Shown one piece after another: positions 16,912 through 25,573 of a DNA stretch of 64,000 nucleotides (position 1 is the stretch's first letter; each line of letters starts with the position of its first letter). This stretch comes from Marinoscillum sp040218045. Lineage in GTDB: Bacteria > Bacteroidota > Bacteroidia > Cytophagales > Cyclobacteriaceae. Made by a program: the position numbers and the translations under genes. The stretch lies in the NCBI GenBank assembly GCA_040218045.1, contig JAVJQA010000032.1, positions 62,001-126,000 of the forward strand. Direction: 5' to 3'. Below the pieces are notes generated by a model. That model made no database searches. It was not told the origin of the DNA and worked only from the letters and a program-made list of their open reading frames with translations.

Positions 16912-17760
16912 ATGAATCCAAAATTTGATGAACTTCAGGGAAAGGTAGCAGTTGTCACAGGTGGTGGCGGCGTGCTTTGTAGTACAATGGCACAGGCATT
17001 GGCGGATCAGGGAGCTAAAGTAGCAATCCTTGATTTGAAGATTGAAAATGCCAATGCAGTGGCCGATCAGATCACAGCAAGTGGTGGGAATGCCATTGGC
17101 GTGGAGGCCAATGTACTCCAACTCGAAAGTCTGAAAAGAGCACACAAAGAAGTGCTGGAGCAACTTGGCCCATGTGATATTTTGATCAATGGTGCAGGTG
17201 GCAATCACCCGAAAGGCACTACTTCCAAACCTCACCTGGAATTGAGTGATTTGACAGGCAACGAGGAACTCACTACCTTTTTCGATCTTGATCCCGAGGG
17301 TGTGCAGTTCGTGTTCAACCTGAACTTCATTGGCTCATTGCTCCCCACCCAGATCTTCGCAAAAGACATGGTTGGTCGTGAAGGCTGTTCCATTCTCAAC
17401 GTATCATCGATGAACGCCTTTACTCCATTGACCAAGATTCCTGCATATAGTGGTGCAAAAGCAGCAGTGAGTAATTTCACTCAGTGGTTGGCTGTTCATT
17501 TCTCAAAAGTGGGTATTCGTGTAAACGCACTGGCACCAGGCTTTTTCCTAACAGAACAAAACAGAACCTTACTGACGACCTCATCCGGGGACTTAACCCC
17601 AAGAGGAAATACGATTATCGAACATACACCAATGGGGCGTTTTGGAGATCCTGAAGATCTGACCGGAACTTTGCTGTGGTTGTGTAGCAACGGGTCACGA
17701 TTTGTAACAGGAGTAGTAGTGCCAATAGATGGCGGATTTAGTGCTTTTAGTGGAGTTTAA
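16912..17760 (+). CDS. uxuB: SDR-type D-mannonate oxidoreductase (fructuronate reductase)
   Basis: 282 residues of the short-chain dehydrogenase fold: NAD(P)-binding VAVVTGGGGVLCSTMAQAL, acidic LDLK after beta 2, NGAGGNHPKGTTS in place of NNAG, catalytic Ser in NVSSMNAFTPL, Tyr/Lys in PAYSGAKAAVSNF, and C-terminal VPIDGGFSAFSGV. The long insertion after NGAGGNHPKG is typical of the SDR-type mannonate oxidoreductases that replace the classical UxuB. It interconverts D-fructuronate and D-mannonate in the cytoplasm. uxuA starts 3 nt after its stop, which supports the assignment. Confidence 0.88.
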   Translation: MNPKFDELQGKVAVVTGGGGVLCSTMAQALADQGAKVAILDLKIENANAVADQITASGGNAIGVEANVLQLESLKRAHKEVLEQLGPCDILINGAGGNHPKGTTSKPHLELSDLTGNEELTTFFDLDPEGVQFVFNLNFIGSLLPTQIFAKDMVGREGCSILNVSSMNAFTPLTKIPAYSGAKAAVSNFTQWLAVHFSKVGIRVNALAPGFFLTEQNRTLLTTSSGDLTPRGNTIIEHTPMGRFGDPEDLTGTLLWLCSNGSRFVTGVVVPIDGGFSAFSGV

Positions 17761-17762
17761 TT

Positions 17763-18959
17763 ATGGAAAAGATGGGATTAGAACAAACCTGGAGATGGTA
17801 TGGTCCAAAGGACTCTATACCATTATCACATATCAAAATGGCTGGTGCCACAGGGATCGTTACAGCCCTTCATCACCTGCCTAATGGCACAGTGTGGAGC
17901 CAAGAGGAAATACTCAAGCGTAAAGCAGAAGTTGAAAATGCCGGTTTGACCTGGTCGGTGGTAGAGAGTATTCCGGTGCATGAAGACATTAAAAAACGTA
18001 CAGGTAATTATCTGCAGTATATTGAAAATTACAAGGAAAGCATCCACAACCTGGGTGCGTGCGGTATTGATATTGTTTGTTACAACTTCATGCCGGTACT
18101 GGACTGGACCCGTACGGATCTTTCGTTTGAAATGCCCGATGGTTCTAAAGCACTCCGATTTGATGCCGCACAGTTTGCCGCTTTTGAGTTGTACTTGCTA
18201 AAACGACCGGGAGCTGAAGAGGTCTATTCAGATTTACAGAAAGAGCAGGCTAAAAAGGCACTCGATGCTATGTCTGACGAAGATAAAGAGTCGCTCGTCA
18301 ACAACATAATAGCCGGCCTTCCCGGAGCAGAGGAAGGTTATTCCCTTGATCAATTTCAAATAGTTCTGGATACGTATAGTGAGGTAGGGGATCATGAGTT
18401 AAGGAATAATCTTTATGAATTCCTTAGGGCAATCATTCCCACAGCAGAAGAAGCTGGCGTGCTAATGGCCATTCATCCCGATGATCCACCATTTCCGATT
18501 TTAGGTTTGCCTAGAGTGGTAAGTACTGAGCAAGATGCTAAACAGCTGCTGGCTGCCTACGAAAGCCCAAACAATGGTCTTTGTTTTTGTACAGGTTCCT
18601 ATGGAGTGAGAGCAGATAATGACCTTGCCGGAATGGTTACAAGATTGGGTCATAGGATCAATTTTATCCATTTGAGGAGCACTAGAAGAGATGAAGTTGG
18701 AAATTTTCATGAGGCAGATCATTTGGATGGCGATGTGGATATGTATGAGGTGATGAAAAACCTGGTGCTTGAGCAAAACAAGCGACTGGCAGAAGGAAGA
18801 GCAGACAGCAGAATGCCTATGCGACCTGATCATGGCCATCAGATGCTCGATGATCTAACCAAAGTGACCAATCCCGGATACTCGGCCATTGGTAGGTTGA
18901 GAGGCTTGGCAGAGCTGAGGGGTCTGGAAATAGGCATCAGAAAAGGAATTAAAGTTTAG
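17763..18959 (+). CDS. uxuA: mannonate dehydratase
   Basis: 398 residues, the usual UxuA length. Typical blocks are QTWRWYGPKDSIPLSHIKMA, GATGIVTALHHLPNGTVW, WSVVESIPVHEDIKKR, YNFMPVLDWTRTDL, MAIHPDDPPFPILGLPRVVS and INFIHLRSTRRDEVGNFHEA; MRPDHGHQM lies near the C-terminus. The family is a TIM-barrel enzyme using Mn/Fe that dehydrates D-mannonate to 2-keto-3-deoxygluconate (KDG). It follows uxuB directly. The product feeds KdgK and the KDPG aldolase encoded 30 kb further on. Confidence 0.95.
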   Translation: MEKMGLEQTWRWYGPKDSIPLSHIKMAGATGIVTALHHLPNGTVWSQEEILKRKAEVENAGLTWSVVESIPVHEDIKKRTGNYLQYIENYKESIHNLGACGIDIVCYNFMPVLDWTRTDLSFEMPDGSKALRFDAAQFAAFELYLLKRPGAEEVYSDLQKEQAKKALDAMSDEDKESLVNNIIAGLPGAEEGYSLDQFQIVLDTYSEVGDHELRNNLYEFLRAIIPTAEEAGVLMAIHPDDPPFPILGLPRVVSTEQDAKQLLAAYESPNNGLCFCTGSYGVRADNDLAGMVTRLGHRINFIHLRSTRRDEVGNFHEADHLDGDVDMYEVMKNLVLEQNKRLAEGRADSRMPMRPDHGHQMLDDLTKVTNPGYSAIGRLRGLAELRGLEIGIRKGIKV

Positions 18960-18984
18960 TTTATTGATTGATAGTAGTTAGGTA

Positions 18985-19121
18985 AAGAGGCTGTCTCAAA
19001 AGGTTGGAGTCATTCTGTACTTGTTTCAGAATATTTGATTTTAACAGCTAATCGCGGTTAAGATCCTGAAATAAATTCAGGATGACTGTTTGTTAAGACC
19101 TTTTTAGACAGCCTCTTTTTT
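18985..19121. repeat. 137-bp nested palindromic repeat element
   Basis: The outer arms AAGAGGCTGTCTCAAAAGG (18985-19003) and its near-perfect reverse complement (19099-19117) flank an inner inverted pair, GTCATTCTGTACTTGTTTCA against TGAAATAAATTCAGGATGAC. Both arm types resemble dispersed palindromic repeats of Bacteroidota genomes. It may also act as the terminator of uxuA: the right arm ends in seven T. Confidence 0.65.
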
Positions 19122-19251
19122 CATTGTGGCAATTAGTTGATTATTGCGAGTGCTTTAATTATCAAATTGAAAAGCAAGAAGTGTGAATGATGAATAATTT
19201 ATAATGTTCTTCTTGGATTTGGTAGTTGCTTGTGCCTATCTTCGAATCTAT

Positions 19252-19269
19252 TGTACAATCGATTGCGCA
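19252..19269. promoter_or_regulatory. LacI-type operator before the GH28 operon
   Basis: TGTACAATCGATTGCGCA, an 18-bp near-palindrome centred on CG. The reverse complement, TGCGCAATCGATTGTACA, matches sites at 26665 and 30211. It ends 2 nt before the chosen GH28 ATG, so repression would be direct. Confidence 0.72.
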
Positions 19270-19271
19270 TT

Positions 19272-20933
19272 ATGGAAAGATCTCTATTATTTACGGCACT
19301 CTACTGTTTGCTCCATGTTGGTATGGCTCAGGAAACGGAAACTTCAATCTATGAAGGTGTGGAGTTTGAAATGCCCAAAGTTATCATCCCGTCATTTCCA
19401 GATTACAGTGTCAGCATCAAGGATTTTGGAGCTGTGTCTGATGGACAAACCAAAAATACAGAAGCCATCGCACAGGCCATCAATGCAGTAGTGAGCAAGG
19501 GTGGTGGCACTGTTGTGATTCCACGGGGAATTTGGCTGACAGGGCCAATTACGTTGAAAAGCAATATCAACTTACGTGTAGAGGACGGAGCGCTTTTACT
19601 TTTCACAAAGGACAAGAATGATTACCCACTCGTTTCAATAAGCTTTGAAGGGCTGGAAACCTACAGGTGCTTATCACCAATCAATGGCCGTGATTTGGAA
19701 AATGTAGCTATAACCGGTGGAGGTACCATAGATGGTAATGGCGATGTTTGGCGAGAAGTGAAGCGGAGCAAGGTGACGGAGAGTCACTGGGAAAAGTTGG
19801 TAAAGAGCGGAGGCATTGTTAATGAAAAAGGTGATAAATGGTATCCTTCAGAGAGTTTTAGAAAAGGTGCTGAGGCAACTTCAGGTTTCTTCAATGTGCC
19901 TAAGACTACTTCCAAAGAAGATTTTCAGACGTTCAAGGACTTTCTAAGACCGGTAATGATCAGCATTGTTAATTCTAAAAATGTATTGTTGGATGGTCCT
20001 ACTTTTCAAAATTCACCAGCATGGAACATCCACCCACTGATGTGCGAAAATGTTACCATCCGCAATATCAATGTCCGCAATCCCTGGTATTCTCAAAATG
20101 GAGATGGGTTGGATTTAGAATCGTGCAAAAATGCCTTGATTTACAACAACACCTTTGATGTGGGCGATGATGCCATTTGTATCAAATCCGGTAAAAATGA
20201 AGACGGGCGTAAAAGAGGAATGCCTACCGAAAACGTGATCATTAAAAACAATGTAGTCTATCATGGTCATGGAGGCTTTGTGGTAGGAAGCGAAATGTCT
20301 GGTGGAGTGAGAAATATTCATGTGTCCAAGTGCACTTTCATTGGAACAGATACCGGACTGAGATTCAAAAGTACCCGCGGCAGGGGCGGAGTGGTAGAGA
20401 AAATTTTCATCTCAGATATTGATATGATCAATATCCCGACTGAACCGATTCGTTTCAATCTTTTTTATGGAGGGCAATCACCTGTGGTGGAAGAAGACCA
20501 GGAGGAAGCTGTGGTGGATGAAAACCCTGAACCTGTTACTGAGGAAACTCCTTCATTTCGCGATATTTATATGAAAAACATTCGGGCTGTTGGATGTGAA
20601 ACGGCGGGGTATTTTCAGGGACTACCTGAGATGAACTTGAAAAACATCAACCTGGTAAACGCTTATCTGGAGGCGAAAAATGGAATCAATATGATTGATG
20701 CCGATGGAGTAAACTTCAATGACGTGACTGTAAAGGTGAAAAAGGGCTATCCACTAACAATTTACAATACCAGGAATATCAATGTGTTTTCATTTAAAGG
20801 AACTTCTGAAAACCAGGAAAAAACAGTGCGGGTCATGGGACAGAAATCTGACAAAATCGACCTTCAGGGGATGGATAAAAAGAACGTTGAAATAGGAGTG
20901 CCTGTTCCAAAAGGAGCCGTAAATCTTAAGTAA
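19272..20933 (+). CDS. GH28 polygalacturonase-type glycoside hydrolase
   Basis: The ATG at 19272 gives a signal peptide (MERSLLFTALYCLLHVGMAQ) and 553 residues; the frame itself opens at 19230. The N-terminal DFGAVSDGQTKNTEAIAQAI is the usual start of the right-handed beta-helix. GH28 catalytic blocks are NGDGLDLES (about 277, in place of NTDG), VGDDAICIKSG (two Asp), GHGGFVVGSEMSGG (His) and RFKSTRGRGG (substrate Arg/Lys). An acidic insertion (VVEEDQEEAVVDENPEPVTE) lies near 415. It hydrolyses galacturonan or exo-acts on rhamnogalacturonan in the periplasm. First gene of a four-gene pectin operon. Confidence 0.93.
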   Translation: MERSLLFTALYCLLHVGMAQETETSIYEGVEFEMPKVIIPSFPDYSVSIKDFGAVSDGQTKNTEAIAQAINAVVSKGGGTVVIPRGIWLTGPITLKSNINLRVEDGALLLFTKDKNDYPLVSISFEGLETYRCLSPINGRDLENVAITGGGTIDGNGDVWREVKRSKVTESHWEKLVKSGGIVNEKGDKWYPSESFRKGAEATSGFFNVPKTTSKEDFQTFKDFLRPVMISIVNSKNVLLDGPTFQNSPAWNIHPLMCENVTIRNINVRNPWYSQNGDGLDLESCKNALIYNNTFDVGDDAICIKSGKNEDGRKRGMPTENVIIKNNVVYHGHGGFVVGSEMSGGVRNIHVSKCTFIGTDTGLRFKSTRGRGGVVEKIFISDIDMINIPTEPIRFNLFYGGQSPVVEEDQEEAVVDENPEPVTEETPSFRDIYMKNIRAVGCETAGYFQGLPEMNLKNINLVNAYLEAKNGINMIDADGVNFNDVTVKVKKGYPLTIYNTRNINVFSFKGTSENQEKTVRVMGQKSDKIDLQGMDKKNVEIGVPVPKGAVNLK

Positions 20934-20935
20934 TT

Positions 20936-21682
20936 ATGGGCAAGGTATTGATAGGTTTTTGTATAGCGTTTAGTTTAAGTTGGGCGATGGTTCAGGAAGC
21001 AAAGCCAACGCTCTATCTGATTGGCGACTCCACCTGTGCCATAAAAGATGAAGGGGCTTTTCCTGAAACTGGTTGGGGTATGCCCTTCACTACTTTTTTC
21101 AACGATTCAATTCGGATTGAAAACCACGCTAAAAATGGCCGAAGTACCAAGTCTTTCATGGAGGAAGGTAGATGGGGCCAGGTTAAAGAAAACTTAAAAG
21201 CCGGAGATTGGGTATTTATTCAGTTTGGTCACAATGATGAAGTGCCTAGTAAAGTTGGAAGGTACACCACGCCTAAAGAATTTCAGGCTAACCTTTCCAA
21301 ATATGTAAATGAAACGCGATCAATCAGTGCTACTCCAGTGTTGCTAACACCCGTTACAAGGAGGTCTTTTGAAGATGGGCAACTGGTTGATACCCATGAG
21401 CAATATGCTCAGCTGGTACGGGATGTGGCTACCGAGTTGGATGTTCCTTTGATTGACATGACCAAAGAGTCTATGGAATTGGTTTCAGAATTTGGTGAGG
21501 AAAAATCCCTTTTGCTCTATCATCATCTATCTGCCGGTGAGCATCCTAATTTTCCAAATGGTAAAGAAGACAATACTCATTTCAATGAGCTGGGAGCCAG
21601 GAAAATGGCCCAACTTGTCCTGGATGGGATTGAAGAGCTAGAACTTGGTTTGAACAAGTACCTTATCAAAGGAACACGCTAA
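20936..21682 (+). CDS. rhamnogalacturonan acetylesterase (CE12-type SGNH hydrolase)
   Basis: 248 residues with an N-terminal signal segment. SGNH blocks: LIGDSTCAIK (Ser), HAKNGRSTKSF (Gly), FIQFGHNDE (Asn) and EDNTHFNELGARKMA (Asp and His). WGMPFTTFF after block I is usual for CE12. It removes acetyl groups from galacturonate residues so that lyases and GH28/GH105 can act. It starts 2 nt after the GH28 stop and its last base overlaps the next ATG (TAATG). Confidence 0.92.
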   Translation: MGKVLIGFCIAFSLSWAMVQEAKPTLYLIGDSTCAIKDEGAFPETGWGMPFTTFFNDSIRIENHAKNGRSTKSFMEEGRWGQVKENLKAGDWVFIQFGHNDEVPSKVGRYTTPKEFQANLSKYVNETRSISATPVLLTPVTRRSFEDGQLVDTHEQYAQLVRDVATELDVPLIDMTKESMELVSEFGEEKSLLLYHHLSAGEHPNFPNGKEDNTHFNELGARKMAQLVLDGIEELELGLNKYLIKGTR

Positions 21683-22473
21683 TGAATTGGTCGAATCTAA
21701 GCATGTCTCTATTGGCTTTCATTTTGTTGGCTTGCCAACAATCTCAGGAGCCTGTTGTTATTTATTTGGTCGGAGACTCCACCATGGCAGATTATGCTGA
21801 TAACTATGATCCTGAAAAAAATTACATGAAGACGAGATATCCTGTAACTGGTTGGGGACAGGTATTTCAGCCATTGTTTTCTACGGGTGACTTAGTTGTC
21901 TTTGAGGAATTGTTCAAAACAGATAGCGTCATAATAGATGATCGAGCTCGGGGAGGCCGAAGCACACGTACGTTTTTTCAGGAAGGCAGATGGAGAAATG
22001 TTTATGAAAGTCTAAATCCCGGCGATGTGGTCATGATGCAGTTTGGTCACAATGATGCAGCGGAAAAAAAACCAGAACGCTATGTAGACATTGACGGTTA
22101 CAAGGAGTTTTTGAGACTCTTCGTGGATCAATCCAGACAAAAAGGTGCTATTCCAATTATCCTTACCCCCGTTGCAAGAAATTACCCATGGAAGGATGGT
22201 CATTTGGAAAACGTACATGGAGAATATCCATCGGCGGCCAAAGAGGTTGCCGACGAATTGAATACCCTCTTCATTGATTTAAATCAATTATCAATGGATG
22301 CGTTTTCCGAAAAAGGTAGAGAATATGTGACTGACAAATATTTTATGAATTTGGATTCTGGCCTATATGAAGCCTATCCGGATGGTCAAAACGACAATAC
22401 ACATTTTCAGCCGGAGGGAGCTAAAGTGGTAGCGAAACTGGTTTATGAAGCAATGAAATCCCTGGAAAAATGA
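21682..22473 (+). CDS. rhamnogalacturonan acetylesterase lipoprotein (CE12-type)
   Basis: 263 residues; lipobox LLAC (Cys near 19) predicts a membrane-anchored form, unlike the preceding soluble homologue. SGNH blocks: YLVGDSTMADY, RGGRSTRTFFQEGRW, MMQFGHNDAAEKKPER and NDNTHFQPEGAKVVAKL. The two esterases are diverged paralogues encoded in tandem, which suggests different cell locations or acetyl positions (O-2 or O-3). Start and stop overlap both neighbours, so translation is probably coupled. Confidence 0.92.
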   Translation: MNWSNLSMSLLAFILLACQQSQEPVVIYLVGDSTMADYADNYDPEKNYMKTRYPVTGWGQVFQPLFSTGDLVVFEELFKTDSVIIDDRARGGRSTRTFFQEGRWRNVYESLNPGDVVMMQFGHNDAAEKKPERYVDIDGYKEFLRLFVDQSRQKGAIPIILTPVARNYPWKDGHLENVHGEYPSAAKEVADELNTLFIDLNQLSMDAFSEKGREYVTDKYFMNLDSGLYEAYPDGQNDNTHFQPEGAKVVAKLVYEAMKSLEK

Positions 22474-23435
22474 GATTAATCAGCACAGTAATAACCTGTT
22501 TGGTTTTAGCAGGAGTTAGTGGGGCACAGGGAAATCATGATGTCAGGTATGATTATATAGTTTCTCAAGATGGAACTGGAGATTTCATCTTCGTACAAGA
22601 TGCCATTGATGAAGTTCCACATTTACGAAAGGAGAGAACGTATATCCTGATCAAACCTGGAGTTTACAAAGAAAAATTGTTGCTGGCTTCTACCAAAACC
22701 AATATCTCTTTTGTTGGGGAGTCTGCGGAAGTTACCATTCTCAGTTATGATGATTATGCGAGCAAGCTTAATTCTTTTGGAGAAGAAATAGGTACTTCCG
22801 GTTCAGCATCATTTTATATCAATGGAGATGGTTTCGAGGCAGAGAACATCAGCTTTGAAAACAGTTCCGGACCTGTAGGACAAGCTGTAGCGGCACGGAT
22901 AGACGGAGATAAAGTGAAATTTGTTAATTGCCGGTTCTTAGGATTTCAGGACACACTTTATCCACATGGAAAGGGTAGTAGGCAGTACTATAAAGACTGC
23001 TACATCGAAGGAACTGTGGATTTCATTTTTGGATGGTCAACAGCCGTGTTCGAACAGTGTGAAATCTACTGCAAGCGAGCTGCTTATATCACGGCGGCAT
23101 CAACAGAGGAAGGAACGGAATACGGGTTTGTATTCAAAAATTGTAAAATTACTGGTTCAGCAGAGCCATATAGTATGTACCTGGGCAGACCATGGCGACC
23201 ATTTGCGAAGACGGTGTTCATCAACTGTGACTTGGGAAATATGATCAAACCAGAGGGCTGGCATAACTGGGGATCGGAGGAAAAGGAAAAAACGGCATAC
23301 TATGCTGAGCATAAAAATACGGGCGAGAGTTATCAGCCTAACAGCCGGGTAGGGTGGAGCCATCAGCTCACGGATGAGGAGGCCGCAGAATATACCTTGG
23401 AAAAGATTTTTGGCGACTGGAATCCTAATGAGTGA
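22470..23435 (+). CDS. pectinesterase (CE8 pectin methylesterase)
   Basis: 321 residues, signal peptide ending near GAQG. CE8 right-handed beta-helix motifs: VSQDGTGDFIFVQDAIDEVP, IKPGVYKEKL, NSSGPVGQAVAARIDGD (catalytic Gln), FQDTLYPHG (Asp near 160), EGTVDFIFGWSTAVFE (nucleophile Asp near 184) and YLGRPWRPFAKTVF (Arg). It removes methyl esters from homogalacturonan, which prepares the polymer for pectate lyases. ATGA overlap with the preceding esterase. A terminator follows at 23515. Confidence 0.95.
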   Translation: MRLISTVITCLVLAGVSGAQGNHDVRYDYIVSQDGTGDFIFVQDAIDEVPHLRKERTYILIKPGVYKEKLLLASTKTNISFVGESAEVTILSYDDYASKLNSFGEEIGTSGSASFYINGDGFEAENISFENSSGPVGQAVAARIDGDKVKFVNCRFLGFQDTLYPHGKGSRQYYKDCYIEGTVDFIFGWSTAVFEQCEIYCKRAAYITAASTEEGTEYGFVFKNCKITGSAEPYSMYLGRPWRPFAKTVFINCDLGNMIKPEGWHNWGSEEKEKTAYYAEHKNTGESYQPNSRVGWSHQLTDEEAAEYTLEKIFGDWNPNE

Positions 23436-23514
23436 TCAAGTGGGATAATCCTGAATGAGAAGGGGCGCCAATCAAGTTGAGAACTTTAAAGAGACCCCGT
23501 TTTCATATCTATAG

Positions 23515-23546
23515 CACCCTGCACTTAGAAGTGTGGGGTGTTTTTT
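23515..23546 (+). terminator. rho-independent terminator of the GH28-CE12-CE12-CE8 operon
   Basis: Stem caccctgcactt / aagtgtggggtg, with two non-Watson-Crick or G-U positions, a 2-nt loop and then six T. Confidence 0.75.
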
Positions 23547-23556
23547 AGATATGCCA

Positions 23557-24159
23557 TTACTTCATTATTTGCTTAATGTTTTTGATTATTTCATATTGAT
23601 AGTCATAAGGAAAAAAACACAGACGATCGGTTAAGTCGCTGTTTTCAGAACTTGTTAATGAATATGCCTTTGCTATCAGATCACCCTCCGAAGTGAAAAA
23701 GTATGTGGAAAGTTCTTTACTCACTCCTTCAGTGCATTCGCTATTGAAGAAGTTAGCCATTCGTTCAAATGCGATTGTGTTACCATTCGATTCGTTAAAG
23801 TAGTATCTATAACCAATGAACCAATCTCCAGACTCACTGGTTGGATATTCCGCATAGTACTTCACTTTCCCACTAATGTTCTTCAATATGTTTATTGAGG
23901 AAATGACATTTTCAGGCCAATTTCCATCTATCACTTTAACGGGATATTGAGATGAGTCCACAATTGCTAGAAGTTCAACTTGCTCCTGATTAGTAGAAAT
24001 GAAAGTCTGAGTTGACTCAATGATGTGAATAAGCTCATCAAGTGAGCTGCTAATTCCGAAAACGGAATCCTCAGCAATTGCTAGATTGTTTAATTCCCTG
24101 TTTTGAGCGGAAAGTAGGAAAGACAATCCTAAGGAAAAAACAAGCAAAAATAATTTCAT
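23557..24159 (-). CDS. hypothetical secreted protein
   Basis: The frame opens at 24189, but the ATG at 24159 starts a signal peptide (MKLFLLVFSLGLSFLLSAQ), giving 200 residues. The mature part has DSVFGISSSLDELIHIIEST, YYAEYPTSESGDWFIGYRYY and DRLCFFPYDYQYEIIKNIKQ. No family is recognised and no catalytic motif is evident. It stands alone between the CE8 operon and GH105, so its membership in the pectin system is doubtful. Confidence 0.65.
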   Translation of the reverse strand: MKLFLLVFSLGLSFLLSAQNRELNNLAIAEDSVFGISSSLDELIHIIESTQTFISTNQEQVELLAIVDSSQYPVKVIDGNWPENVISSINILKNISGKVKYYAEYPTSESGDWFIGYRYYFNESNGNTIAFERMANFFNSECTEGVSKELSTYFFTSEGDLIAKAYSLTSSENSDLTDRLCFFPYDYQYEIIKNIKQIMK

Positions 24160-24327
24160 ATCACTATTCAATGTAGCATTCAAAAACACTTTTATTTTCT
24201 AACTGCATTAGCAAATCTACCTTAGATACGCGCGCAAATAGCACCAGTGACAACATCAAATATACATGGCATCTAAAAGGGGACATTCTACTCCAGAGGC
24301 TTCATGAGTAAAATGTCTAATTGCAGT

Positions 24328-25530
24328 TTACTCCTCCATTAGCAAAGCGGCCATAATAAATGGCCCAACTCCTTTGGGATCATTAGGTCTGATGATTTCA
24401 TTTACATAATAGTCAAAGGTTCCATCGCGGTAGGGGTCGCCACCAAGTCCGGCTACTCCACATATCTGGATCAGCCTGATGGTACCGTCATCATTGGTTC
24501 TGATGAATTCTTTGAGGATTCCCTGGTAGCCAGTTTCAGCTACTTTTTGATAGGAAGGATCAATGTAACCTTTCTTCAATGCTTTGGCCAAAAAGTAAAC
24601 AAACATACTGGAGCATGAAGCTTCCAGATAATTGCCTTCCTGATTACCTTTGTCCAGCACCTGGTACCAAACACCACTTTCAGCATCCTGGTATCTCTTT
24701 ACTCCTGCAGCTATTTTTTGGGCAATCGAGATCAAACTATCACGTTTCGGATGGTCAGCAGGGAAGTAGTCCAATGCATCCACCACGGCCATTGCAAACC
24801 AACCCATTGCTCGTCCCCAGTATTCAGGAGAAAGGCCTGTCTCAGGATCTGCCCATTTCTGTTCTTTGCTTTCATCCCATCCGTGAGCAAAAAGTTCTTT
24901 ATCTGCATTGTAGGAATGCTTTTCTATCAGTTGAAACTGATTGGCCACATCTTCGAGGAGTTCTGGCTCATTGTAGGTGACAGCATATTGTGCCAGAAAT
25001 GGACTGCCCATATACAGACCATCAAGCCACATCTGATGTGGATACCTTTTCTTGTGCCAAAAGCCCCCTTCGGATGTCCGTGGATGATCCCTCATTTGAT
25101 CTCGCAAAGTTTGAATGGCCTTTTCATATTCAGGTTTAGGGTTCATCTGATTGAGAAGAATCAGGAACTTTCCCGGATTGATCCGGTCAATATTATAGTC
25201 TGTCAATTTATAGGTCAGGATATTGCCATCATCAGTGATCATTGAATCCATATATGCCTTTCCGTAATCAAGGAACCTGTCCTGGTTGGTCTTTTCCCAT
25301 ACCTTATAGAAGGAAAGCAAAACAAGGCCATTGGTGTATTCCCACTTGGGTTGATCCCGAAAGTCGAGCAATCTGGGGTCAGGGGTTCGTTTCATTTCTG
25401 AATCAGCCATCTGTACATAAATAGGCTGGTCGCTAGGTCCAGAAGCTGTCTCGGCGTTTTTAGTAGTGGAGCATGAAAGGATCAAAACCAGTCCGAGAAA
25501 GATTTGAAAGGGCTTAATTATTAATTTCAT
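24328..25530 (-). CDS. GH105 unsaturated rhamnogalacturonyl hydrolase lipoprotein
   Basis: 400 residues; lipobox ILSC (Cys near 20). GH105 (YteR/YesR) (alpha/alpha)6-barrel motifs: GFWHKKRYPHQMWLDGLYMG (catalytic Asp in WLDG), GWDESKEQKWADPETGLSPE, YWGRAMGWFAMAVVDALDYF and SGVWYQVLDKGNQEGNYLEA, ending CSSMFVYFLAKAL. It hydrates and cleaves terminal unsaturated galacturonate from lyase products, releasing the KduI substrate. It begins 43 nt after the lacI stop on the same strand and is probably co-transcribed with it. Confidence 0.93.
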   Translation of the reverse strand: MKLIIKPFQIFLGLVLILSCSTTKNAETASGPSDQPIYVQMADSEMKRTPDPRLLDFRDQPKWEYTNGLVLLSFYKVWEKTNQDRFLDYGKAYMDSMITDDGNILTYKLTDYNIDRINPGKFLILLNQMNPKPEYEKAIQTLRDQMRDHPRTSEGGFWHKKRYPHQMWLDGLYMGSPFLAQYAVTYNEPELLEDVANQFQLIEKHSYNADKELFAHGWDESKEQKWADPETGLSPEYWGRAMGWFAMAVVDALDYFPADHPKRDSLISIAQKIAAGVKRYQDAESGVWYQVLDKGNQEGNYLEASCSSMFVYFLAKALKKGYIDPSYQKVAETGYQGILKEFIRTNDDGTIRLIQICGVAGLGGDPYRDGTFDYYVNEIIRPNDPKGVGPFIMAALLMEE

Positions 25531-25573
25531 TAGTTAGTTATTAGTGTTTTAAAGACTTACAGTTTGTATTTAT

